53,832 nucleotides of DNA, from assembly GCA_022865885.1 (NCBI GenBank), contig JALHSQ010000074.1, positions 1 to 53,832 of the forward strand. The letters are read 5' to 3'. Numbering within the stretch: the stretch's first letter is position 1; each line of letters opens with the position of its first letter. The translations under genes were made by a program, and so were the position numbers. Source of the DNA: Candidatus Bathyarchaeota archaeon. Lineage in GTDB: Archaea; Thermoproteota; Bathyarchaeia; Bathyarchaeales; Bathycorpusculaceae. The notes beneath the pieces were generated by a model, which saw only the letters and a program-made list of their open reading frames with translations, had not been told where the DNA came from and did no database searches. Shown one piece after another: positions 33,057 through 40,405 of this stretch.

Positions 33057-33200
33057 ATGCCTACAGATCTAGTTTGCGGTGCGATTCTAGATGAGAAAAC
33101 GTCTAAGTACAAGATCACTTATGAAGGAGAGACTTTCCATTTTTGTAGCGTTACTTGCAAGAAAAGGTTCAAAAGGCATCCAATGAAATTCGTGAAATGA
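33057..33200 (+). CDS. YHS-domain small metal-binding protein
   Basis: 47 aa. It begins MPTDLVCGAILDEKTSKYKI, then TYEGETFHFCSVTCKKRFKR and ends HPMKFVK. This is a complete YHS domain: VCG near the start, the YEG-x-TFHFCS core, TCKKRF and the HP-x-KFV end. Three conserved cysteines (7, 30, 34) bind metal in the family. It stands alone instead of being fused to a copper ATPase or monooxygenase, which is common in archaea. Putative metallochaperone or metal-sensing role. Confidence 0.85.
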   Translation: MPTDLVCGAILDEKTSKYKITYEGETFHFCSVTCKKRFKRHPMKFVK

Positions 33201-33213
33201 GAAGTCTTTCCAA

Positions 33214-33516
33214 TTGGCTTTCGGTGCTTCGGATGATCTGTCAAGTCTGGAATCCGGCCACTCTATAAGTTTGGGTAGCATCTTGCAGCGTGGTCTATGT
33301 CTGATTGCACTTATAAGGAACGTTTCCAATAATGTAGGAGTAGCATCGTGTTACGCCTTGATGTGCAGATGTGACAATGTTACCCACGACAACGGATCAC
33401 AACGTTGGCTAGAGGTACAAGTGGAATGGCTGAGACATCAGCTATGGATGGTAAACGCAGGTCGAAAAACCACCTTCAACGGAAATGACATTTGGGGAGA
33501 GTATGAAGAACCTTGA
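33214..33516 (+). CDS. Doubtful 100-aa frame before the OB-fold gene
   Basis: Starts at TTG 33214, just after the YHS gene, and its TGA overlaps the TTG start of the OB-fold gene. That overlap is the only support: the protein resembles nothing I know and is low in charged residues for this genome. If it is not real, 33201-33512 is a 310-base intergenic leader with no other feature seen. Confidence 0.22.
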   Translation: MAFGASDDLSSLESGHSISLGSILQRGLCLIALIRNVSNNVGVASCYALMCRCDNVTHDNGSQRWLEVQVEWLRHQLWMVNAGRKTTFNGNDIWGEYEEP

Positions 33517-34154
33517 GAAATAAAGTGTCAGCCAGCGAATATCTCGCCTTTCTTTCGTTGAAATACGAAGTTGACCCTGATATGCTCTTCCGTGCCCTAG
33601 TCTCAGCAGAGGAGAACCAAAGCGCTACTTGTGGAAATCTTTCGATTCAATATCGGGGCAAGCAACGTGACAAAACTGTTCTCTTAATAACAAAGGGTCA
33701 GAAGGTTGTTGCACAGTTCCCGTTGCCCAAGGAATTCTTTGCTGAAGCAAACAACCCGATCAGAAGTGCCCGCAAAACCGACATGATACGGAGACACTTA
33801 GTCAAAACCGACTGTAGGTCTAGTTCAACCACTATTAGTGGCCTTCGCATTGGGATGAAGAGGGTTAGTCTGAGAGCCAAGGTTCTGGAAATCGCAAGAC
33901 CAACGCTGGTTTTCACTAGGTTTGGGAACTATGCAAGCGTAGCTAACGCTTTGATTGCAGATGAAACTGGAACCATAAAGCTATGCCTCTGGAATGAGCA
34001 GATAGGTTCTATATCAATAGGTGATACGATTCAAATTGAGAATGCAGGTATGTCCACGTTTAGAGGAGAAAGACAATTACGGATCGGTAAGAAGGGAACA
34101 GTAAGCAACGTTGAAAGCTTTGTTCCCGAGCAGGGCGAAGTAAGTAGCATCTGA
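33513..34154 (+). CDS. OB-fold nucleic-acid-binding protein (RPA/SSB-like)
   Basis: 213 aa. The C-terminal part (about 112-200) is an OB fold of the archaeal RPA type: VSLRAKVLEIARPTLVFTRF, then NALIADETGTIKLCLWNEQI, then SIGDTIQIENAGMSTFRGERQLRIG. The N-terminal 85 residues (ASEYLAFLSLKYEVDPDMLF; VLLITKGQKVVAQFPLP) are not recognised. Likely binds single-stranded DNA, perhaps a repair or regulatory single-strand binder rather than the main RPA. TTG start at 33513 in an overlap with the doubtful upstream frame; the GTG at 33528 is an alternative. Confidence 0.8.
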   Translation: MRNKVSASEYLAFLSLKYEVDPDMLFRALVSAEENQSATCGNLSIQYRGKQRDKTVLLITKGQKVVAQFPLPKEFFAEANNPIRSARKTDMIRRHLVKTDCRSSSTTISGLRIGMKRVSLRAKVLEIARPTLVFTRFGNYASVANALIADETGTIKLCLWNEQIGSISIGDTIQIENAGMSTFRGERQLRIGKKGTVSNVESFVPEQGEVSSI

Positions 34155-34253
34155 TTTTTCTTTGATTTGGAGATTGTCTAAGCGGAAGCTAGGTCACTTG
34201 CTTGGGTGGAAAATGGCTCTTGCAGCGTCTTGTTGTCTCATCAGTTTAGGCTA

Positions 34254-35783
34254 CTAGAATATGTATTTCTTATCAAGCCAGTCGGGGAACCATTTGTAGT
34301 TCTCTATAGGTCCTGCTTTTCGAAGTCCTTCGTATGAGGCTTTCATGAGCACTATTGTTCCATGTCCATCACGGTAAAGCTTGACCAGTCTTTTTGCTTC
34401 AAGGCTTTTGAGGAGCTCATCAACCTCATCATCGACTGCGTCGGTAAGCCTTTCTTTCAATTCCTCTCTACTCATGAAAAGTCCAGGGTTCACTTGATAG
34501 TCCTCAGCTAGGATTCTTAGCACGTTGTCCTCGTTTGCTTTGATCTTCTTTGGTGGTGTTGCAGTTGAGGTTGGGATGCCGAGTTTCTCATGAACCTTTC
34601 TATGGGGCATCTTGAGATCTTTGTTCAGCATTTTCAATCCGCCTCGCAAAATGACGAGTCTCATTATGTCATTTGTGCCTGCTCCGATCTGGTTCACTTT
34701 TGCGTCTCTTAGGTAGCTTTCGATGGGGTAGAATCTTGTCCATCCGTCGCCTCCCATCACCGTAATGGCGTTGCTGATGAGATCTTCGTAAGTTTCAGAT
34801 GTGAACAGCTTGGCAGTTGCGGCGTCTACCATGGCCTCCTTGTGTTCATCCAGCAGGTGTGCGGCATGGTAAACCAAGAGTCGTGAGGTTTGTAGACCAG
34901 CGAGCATGTCCGCGATTTTCGATTGATTTGCTGGGATCTCTATGGCCGGTTTGCCGAACTGAATTCGTCGTTGAGCGTAACCGACTGCGTGGCGTATTGA
35001 TTCACGCATTGGGCCGAGCATGCCTGCTGAATAGACTATGCGCTCGAAGTTTAGGCCAGCCATCATAACCTTCCAGCCTGACCCTTCTTGACCAATTATG
35101 TTTTCAGCAGGTATATTTACGTCGTTGAAGTCTAGGAAGCCGTTTGGCAATCCGATCCATCCTGAAAGCTCGTTTATCTTTTCAACTGAGAAGCCCGCGG
35201 TTCCTTTTTCCACCAGAAAGGCAGTCAGGTGTTGGTACTTGGTTCTGTCTTCGGGTTTTTCACTGGTTTTGGCGTAGACAATGTATATGTCAGCTAGACC
35301 AGCATTTGTTATGAATCGCTTCTTTCCGTTTAGTATGTAAGCATCTCCAACTCGTTTTGCGGTGGATTCAATGCCTGCAGCGTCTGAACCCACAGAAGGT
35401 TCAGTTATGCAGACCGCACCAATGACTTCGCCCTTAGCAATTTTCGGGAGCCACTTTTCTTTTTGTTTTTCAGTTCCAAAAGCCAAGAGCTGTTCAACAC
35501 CGCCAAACATGGAGACTGAGTAAGCCTCAGCCAAAGCGGAACCTATTCGACTCAGTTCCTCTGCGATGATGGCTACAGCGGTCACGCCCGCGCCCATTCC
35601 ACCATGTTCACGTGGGATGCCAGCGCCAAACCATCCATTGTGAGCGACTTCCTTCAGTATTTCTGATGGAAACTTTTTGGTCCAGAAAACTTCTTGGCCT
35701 TTGGCCAAGTTTTTGTCTGCGAAGATTCTTGCTTCTTCCATCAGGTTCTTCTGTTTTTCATTCCACCATTCGAAAGGTTCCAT
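34254..35783 (-). CDS. Acyl-CoA dehydrogenase with C-terminal winged-helix-like extension
   Basis: 509 aa. Residues 1-390 are a FAD-dependent acyl-CoA dehydrogenase: CITEPSVGSDAAGIES (substrate/FAD loop), NGKKRFITNAG, NFERIV with Glu247 in the helix G position of the isovaleryl-CoA dehydrogenase base, RRIQFGKPAIEIPANQ, and IGAGTNDIMR, where the more usual YEGT glutamate is absent, again as in isovaleryl-type enzymes. About 115 more residues (395-509) read as a winged helix: NVLRILAEDYQVNPGLFMSREELKERL and VDELLKSLEAKRLVKLYRDG. Family members normally end near 390. A TTTAAAAT TATA element lies about 45 bases upstream. Confidence 0.9.
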   Translation of the reverse strand: MEPFEWWNEKQKNLMEEARIFADKNLAKGQEVFWTKKFPSEILKEVAHNGWFGAGIPREHGGMGAGVTAVAIIAEELSRIGSALAEAYSVSMFGGVEQLLAFGTEKQKEKWLPKIAKGEVIGAVCITEPSVGSDAAGIESTAKRVGDAYILNGKKRFITNAGLADIYIVYAKTSEKPEDRTKYQHLTAFLVEKGTAGFSVEKINELSGWIGLPNGFLDFNDVNIPAENIIGQEGSGWKVMMAGLNFERIVYSAGMLGPMRESIRHAVGYAQRRIQFGKPAIEIPANQSKIADMLAGLQTSRLLVYHAAHLLDEHKEAMVDAATAKLFTSETYEDLISNAITVMGGDGWTRFYPIESYLRDAKVNQIGAGTNDIMRLVILRGGLKMLNKDLKMPHRKVHEKLGIPTSTATPPKKIKANEDNVLRILAEDYQVNPGLFMSREELKERLTDAVDDEVDELLKSLEAKRLVKLYRDGHGTIVLMKASYEGLRKAGPIENYKWFPDWLDKKYIF

Positions 35784-36183
35784 ATTCAGGCACCGTAAGG
35801 AGTATTGGTTTAAGACTCATTTGATTTTAAACTTTTGTCGAGTTTGCATAGAACACTATGGATCGTGCAGTCAAAAGAGGAAGGATTGGGACTGTTGGAT
35901 CGCGACAATCAGGTTATCAATTCATCTACTAGTTCGTTGATGATTCATACTATTGATACAAAGGCCTCAGTGGTGAGTCCTGCAACGGAACGGCCGATCA
36001 TGTAACTGGATATTTGGGTGATTCAACCAAGAACAATACCAATGATGAGGCCTACGAAAACCTGATCCCAGATACTGCTAAACGATCACCTTCGGCCTTT
36101 TCAGGTGAATCAGTCAGACTGTAGGTTTTTTCAGGATTTTTGTCTGAACAAAAGAGAAATGGGGATAATTTGATGAAATGGGT
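35784..36183. other. 400-base intergenic region between two minus-strand genes
   Basis: It holds the acyl-CoA dehydrogenase promoter (TATA about 35824-35831) at its left end. An imperfect hairpin, TCACCT and AGGTGA around 36085-36107, is followed by T-rich sequence. A short minus-strand frame reads WDQVFVGLIIGIVLG but has no start and is only about 20 codons, perhaps a relic of a membrane protein gene. Nothing else is supported. Confidence 0.35.
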
Positions 36184-36726
36184 CTAGATCTCTAATGGTT
36201 TGCCGTATGATTCGCTGAAAAAGATTTCTTTGAATGCTTTTCTAGGTTTCGCAGCTGGGTTTTCGTTTGGGACGCCTATGGGAAGTAGCGCTACCACTGA
36301 AAGGTTTTCCGGAGTTTTGGTGATTTCTTTCACTTTGTCTTCGTTGAATGCTCCGATCCAGCATGTTCCATATCCGAGGGCAGTTGCGGCCAAGATCATG
36401 TGTTCAACGGCGATCATAGGGTCTTGTTTGTGCATGATTCTGGTTGATGAAATGCTCGTTTTCGAATAAACGCTAGGATCTCCCAACACGACTAGTACGA
36501 CATCGGCATCTGCAATCCATTTTTGGTCGTTTGAAGCTATCGATAGTACCTTCTTTGTTTCCAAGTCTTTAACCACTATAAAGCTCCAGGGTTGGCGGTT
36601 GCCTCCTGAGGGTGCTAGACGGCCAGCTTCCAAGATACTCTTCAATTCCTTTGTAGCTATCGGTTCGGTTTTGAATTTCCTTATGCTTCTCCTTTTTTCT
36701 ATTGCCTCAAATATGTCCGTTTCACA
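36184..36726 (-). CDS. Nitroreductase-family flavoprotein, start codon unclear
   Basis: FMN-binding NAD(P)H oxidoreductase of the small nitroreductase type. The frame is open back to a TGA at 36727 and encodes the conserved start DIFEAIEKRRSIRKFKTEPI, then LAPSGGNRQPWSFIVV (FMN-phosphate site), IAVEHMILAATALGYGTCWIGAF, and VALLPIGVPNENP. The first ATG, GTG or TTG in this frame is a TTG at 36645, which would remove the N-terminal 25 residues including the FMN-contacting RRSIR. No ATG, GTG or TTG exists at the expected place, only ATA or ACG. Either a rare start codon is used or the start was lost. The given span is the open frame. Confidence 0.8.
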   Translation of the reverse strand, partial: CETDIFEAIEKRRSIRKFKTEPIATKELKSILEAGRLAPSGGNRQPWSFIVVKDLETKKVLSIASNDQKWIADADVVLVVLGDPSVYSKTSISSTRIMHKQDPMIAVEHMILAATALGYGTCWIGAFNEDKVKEITKTPENLSVVALLPIGVPNENPAAKPRKAFKEIFFSESYGKPLEI

Positions 36727-36867
36727 TCACGCTCGCAGACGCCTCTAGTTTGGTTATCGAGCTAGATTAGTTTTGAGTTTCGCGTCCCATAGAAGATGTC
36801 AATTCTTATATTGGCGACTACTGAATAACAGAGTTCCTCTTGCTCTGCTTATGGGAAGGCGCGCTCG

Positions 36868-38193
36868 TTGAGAAAAACAATATTCAAGAAGCTTGAAGCG
36901 CAGGGGCTTATAGCGAATTATAATCGTTTGCGGAAGAATCTTCCTCCAAAGCTTCCTGAGAAGGTTTTCATTTGGGATGAAACGCTGAGGGAGGGAATTC
37001 AGACGCCAGCTGCTTTCTTGACTTACGTGGAGAAGGTCAAGCTTGCAAAAATGCTGGATGAGGTAGGTGTCTCCATGATGACAGTTGGTTATCCAGCGCT
37101 GTCTGAGGAAGAGAAAAATAGTGCAAGGAAGATTGCAAACGAAGGTTTTCAGCAAGCAAGCCTTGTTGCCGCAGCGAGCATCGTCAAAGGCGACATAGAC
37201 GCCTGTCTAGAATGTGGCATAAGAGAGATCTCTTTGTTCACACCATTCAACGGCATCAATCTTCAGTTTAGGCTCAAAATGACGAAGGAGCAGGTTCTAG
37301 AGAAAACGGTGCAATGCATAGAATACGCTAAGAAACACGGTCTAAAGGTGGATTTTGTTTTAGAAGATGGCACAAGAACACCTCTCGAAGACATTTCTAG
37401 AATCTTTGCGCAGGCGGTAAAAGCTGGTGCGGATCGATTGGTGATTGCAGACACTGTGGGTTTTCTGAGGCCACTGTCCACACGCTACTTGATATCGCAC
37501 ATTAGAGAAGACCTGTCCCAGTTAAAGGTCAAGGATGTCCCATTTTCAGTTGACTGCCACAACGATTTCGGTCTTGCGACGGCAAACACTCTTGCCGCTG
37601 TCGAGGAAGGCGTGCAATATGTGCACACGTGTATCGCGGGTTTTGGAGAACGAGCAGGGGCTGCACCGTTGGAGGAAGTTGTTATGGGTTTGGAACTGCT
37701 CTACGACACAGATACGAATATTGATCTTGGCAAACTCTACAGGCTTTCGCAACTGGCTGAGAAAACTTTCGCGCTTCCAGTGCAATTCCACAAGCCCATA
37801 ATCGGCGACAACTCCTTTTCTCATGAGGTGGATGAGCATGTTGTAGGCATGATGGCTCACCCCCTGATCTATGAGCCTTTCCCACCAGAAATCGTTGGAA
37901 GGAAAACTCAATACTACATTGGTAGACAAGCCGGAAAGCATTTGATTGAAACAAAACTGGCGCAAGCTGAGATCAAGGCTTCGCCAATGCAGGTGGACGA
38001 GATAATCAGAAGAATGAGAAGAATGCACGAGAGCGTTGACAAAGGCGAAGCGCAAATGACTTTCTACCAGATCAAGAAACTGATGAAGGAATTACGAAGA
38101 GGCTTGACTGAAGAAGAGTTTTGGAATATGGTTGAGGAAGTCACGAGGCAAAAACCAAAGTTCAAGCAGCAAGGACCAAACACTGCTACTTAA
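36868..38193 (+). CDS. Isopropylmalate/homocitrate-synthase-like enzyme (DRE-TIM metallolyase)
   Basis: 441 aa. A TIM-barrel carboligase of the HMGL-like family: WDETLREGIQTP (metal-binding Asp and catalytic Arg), FVLEDGTRTPLEDISRIF, VDCHNDFGLATANTLAAVEEG, and IAGFGERAGAAPLEEVVMGL, which carries the GxGERAG motif of isopropylmalate and homocitrate synthases. The first histidine of the usual HxH metal pair appears as Asp (DCH). The C-terminal allosteric LeuA domain is absent; instead there is about 110 residues of helices. TTG start after GGGAAGG. The substrate cannot be told; (re-)citrate, homocitrate, citramalate or lyase activity are options. It converges on the CoA-transferase genes and overlaps gctB's end by 8 bases. 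Confidence 0.85.
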   Translation: MRKTIFKKLEAQGLIANYNRLRKNLPPKLPEKVFIWDETLREGIQTPAAFLTYVEKVKLAKMLDEVGVSMMTVGYPALSEEEKNSARKIANEGFQQASLVAAASIVKGDIDACLECGIREISLFTPFNGINLQFRLKMTKEQVLEKTVQCIEYAKKHGLKVDFVLEDGTRTPLEDISRIFAQAVKAGADRLVIADTVGFLRPLSTRYLISHIREDLSQLKVKDVPFSVDCHNDFGLATANTLAAVEEGVQYVHTCIAGFGERAGAAPLEEVVMGLELLYDTDTNIDLGKLYRLSQLAEKTFALPVQFHKPIIGDNSFSHEVDEHVVGMMAHPLIYEPFPPEIVGRKTQYYIGRQAGKHLIETKLAQAEIKASPMQVDEIIRRMRRMHESVDKGEAQMTFYQIKKLMKELRRGLTEEEFWNMVEEVTRQKPKFKQQGPNTAT

Positions 38194-38980
38194 CTCTTGG
38201 TATGTAGATGCCGCTGGGGTCTATTGCCCTCAACAGTGTCAATTCGTCATGGGTCGGTGCCTCAGTCGTCGGCACGTCTCTCGGAATTATCAAGTCGAAC
38301 CCCGAGTTCTCCATAACCTGATCGACGGTTACACCTGGATGTACAGTCACTAGTCTAATACGTTTTGTCTTGGGATCAAAATCCATCTGGCAAAGATTAG
38401 TCACCACCAGCGAAGGACCACCACCCAACAGACCAACCCTTTCCCTTGCCCCAGGTCCGTCCAAGAAGCCTGGACTCGTCAGGTAATCTAGTTTCTTCAC
38501 CATTTTTCTCTTTTCATGGGTCATTATGACGACGACGCGTTTTGCTGAGCTAATTATGTCGTTTCCGCCTCCACTTCCTGGGAGCCTAACAGTCGGTTTC
38601 TCGTAGCTCCCGATGTACGTGGTGTTTATGTTTCCGTATTCGTCTATTTGTGCTGCTCCCACGAAGCCAACGTCAACGTGTCCTCCCTGCAACATCAGCC
38701 CCAAGGTTTCTATGAGCCCGATGGCTGCTGCGGCGTGGTATCCTAGTCTGGAGTCTGCTATGGAAAGGGCTATGTCTTTGGCGTTTGAGTCGATGAATCC
38801 GGCTTCGTAGACGATTTTTGCTCCTGGTGCGTGTGTCTGTTTGGCCAACATGGCGGCGATTAACGGTAAGCCTGTGCCAATGAAAATGACTTCGCCATTC
38901 TTTATTTGTTTGGATCCGCATACAGCCATTAGTTCAAGTGTCGTGAATTCGCTTGTTTCGGCATATTTCTTGTTCATCAC
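38186..38980 (-). CDS. gctB: Class I CoA-transferase, beta subunit (glutaconate-CoA transferase type)
   Basis: 264 aa. Pairs with the alpha subunit to move CoA between carboxylic acids. VIFIGTGLPLIAAMLAKQTHAP leads to IVYEAG (Glu59), the position of the catalytic glutamate that forms the CoA thioester. Also seen are GAAQIDEYGNINTTYIG and RLPGSGGGNDI. Glutaconate-type is preferred over acetoacetate-type by the C-terminal layout, but the real acid could differ, for example aryl or branched acids from IorAB-type fermentation. It starts 14 bases after gctA. Confidence 0.88.
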   Translation of the reverse strand: MMNKKYAETSEFTTLELMAVCGSKQIKNGEVIFIGTGLPLIAAMLAKQTHAPGAKIVYEAGFIDSNAKDIALSIADSRLGYHAAAAIGLIETLGLMLQGGHVDVGFVGAAQIDEYGNINTTYIGSYEKPTVRLPGSGGGNDIISSAKRVVVIMTHEKRKMVKKLDYLTSPGFLDGPGARERVGLLGGGPSLVVTNLCQMDFDPKTKRIRLVTVHPGVTVDQVMENSGFDLIIPRDVPTTEAPTHDELTLLRAIDPSGIYIPRVK

Positions 38981-38994
38981 TTTATTCCTCCCTT

Positions 38995-39921
38995 CTAGTA
39001 TGCGAATGGCTTCTTTGCTTTGAGTCTTAGCAGTCGTTCGATGCCTATTTTGTTCAGGAATTCTTTATGATCGTTCACACTTGTTATGTATTCTTGGCAG
39101 TATTCTTGCCATCCTTCCTCAGTCTTGCATTGGTCATAGTATTTTCGCACGTGTTCCATGTCGTAGTCATAGTAGTTGTAAACCATCATTGGGTGGGAAC
39201 CCCATGGGCACTCAACGACGTGTGTCACGTATATGTTCGGTATGACTGTCTGGTCAGGTTGACTACGTATAAACTCGGTGTCAACGATTTCTTCAGCCAA
39301 GACTATGAGCTTCTTGCCTGCCCTAGCACCTTCTACGTCTTCGCCTTTTATGCCGTCTATCTGAACATTCCCTTCTTTGTCAACTCGCGAGGCGTGCACT
39401 ATGCTGAAGTCTGGCTTGACTGAGGGAACAAGCACGACCTTGTCCCCAGTAAACGGGCAATTGATGACTTCAGCCTTCTTAGCTCTAAATCTCTTCTTTG
39501 CAAGAAGATCTGTTCCCAACATGCTTTTCATCGGCATGAATGGTACGCCTAATGCCCCGCCTAGAAAACGTAAGGCCATAGCAAGGTTCGAATAATCTTC
39601 AATCTCTATGACACCCTCACGGATTCTTCGTTGTATGTTAGGAACCAGACCTATGCCCTCAATTGCGTAGAATGCAAGCTCGAATCGCGAAACAACTTTT
39701 GCTCCTGAAAGAATGTCAATGTCCATCTCTGAACCGCACGTATAAATCGTCAGGTTGCGCTTGCTCTGTCTCACTAGTTCGTGCGCGAAAGCCATTGGTG
39801 GACGTTGAAAACCGAAGCCTCCCCAGAAAAGGTGAGAACCGTCTGGAACGAGCTTGACGGCTTCTTTAAGCGAGATAGTTTTGTCTTCTACAGGTGCTTT
39901 TGTCAAATCTGACACCGGCAT
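38995..39921 (-). CDS. gctA: Class I CoA-transferase, alpha subunit (glutaconate-CoA transferase type)
   Basis: 308 aa. The start shows SLKEAVKLVPDGSHLFWGGFGFQRPPMAF, a glycine-rich CoA-binding loop (GGFGF). Next are the GctA-type middle, GVPFMPMKSMLGTDLL, and VKPDFSIVHASRVDKEGNVQIDG. Then come a beta domain (IPNIYVTHVVECPWGSHPM) and about 60 residues of helices at the C-terminus with a YYDQCKTEEGWQEY segment. Forms a two-gene operon with the beta subunit downstream. Confidence 0.88.
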   Translation of the reverse strand: MPVSDLTKAPVEDKTISLKEAVKLVPDGSHLFWGGFGFQRPPMAFAHELVRQSKRNLTIYTCGSEMDIDILSGAKVVSRFELAFYAIEGIGLVPNIQRRIREGVIEIEDYSNLAMALRFLGGALGVPFMPMKSMLGTDLLAKKRFRAKKAEVINCPFTGDKVVLVPSVKPDFSIVHASRVDKEGNVQIDGIKGEDVEGARAGKKLIVLAEEIVDTEFIRSQPDQTVIPNIYVTHVVECPWGSHPMMVYNYYDYDMEHVRKYYDQCKTEEGWQEYCQEYITSVNDHKEFLNKIGIERLLRLKAKKPFAY

Positions 39922-39991
39922 TTAGCAGTGCATTAACGCTTTCCTCTACATAGATTTTTCGACCACGACCATTAACATCCAAGGAGGCTGC

Positions 39992-40294
39992 TTAGATCTT
40001 TCTTATCACTGACTCTGTCAGTTTTAGCAATTGGAAACCAAACAGTATTGCAGCGAAATATGTGGGCCACAGCATCATAGGCCAGTCTCCGGGAACGTAA
40101 TGCCACAGGTTCGTTGAAACTGCAAAGATCTCCATAAGCGACAAGACAACCATACCAATCAGTGCCAGACTGAGCTGCTCTTTCGCCTCTAGTTGATGTC
40201 CTTTGCTTCTGCGGAGAGCTGTCAATGCGAACCACAATGATAGAAAGGCGAAAAAGAGAATGTACCAGCTTTGGCCTGATTGAAGGATTTCCAT
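39992..40294 (-). CDS. Small membrane protein with three helices
   Basis: 100 aa from ATG 40294; the frame extends 29 codons upstream into low-complexity CA repeats, which I excluded. Three membrane helices at about 10-27, 44-60 and 72-90, with a charged loop (RRSKGHQLEAKEQ) between the first two. Not recognised. It follows the polymerase gene after about 110 bases that include a T-run terminator. Confidence 0.6.
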   Translation of the reverse strand: MEILQSGQSWYILFFAFLSLWFALTALRRSKGHQLEAKEQLSLALIGMVVLSLMEIFAVSTNLWHYVPGDWPMMLWPTYFAAILFGFQLLKLTESVIRKI

Positions 40295-40379
40295 GGCAGA
40301 CGAATGGTTTCGTGCCTTAAAAGCATACTCTTCGTTTCGAGACGTACTAGCAACGGTTCCGTTCTGCACACACACACAC

Positions 40380-40386
40380 AAAAAAA
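40380..40386 (-). terminator. T-run terminator after the polymerase gene
   Basis: Seven Ts on the minus strand, 20 bases after the polymerase stop, followed by a (TG) dinucleotide run. A plausible stop site for the radical SAM-polymerase transcript. Confidence 0.4.
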
Positions 40387-40405
40387 TGAGTTCCTGAAAG
40401 ACTGT

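Noticed and set aside
40361..40380. CA dinucleotide run as a CRISPR-like or functional repeat
   Set aside because: It is a short simple-sequence tract with no spacer structure.
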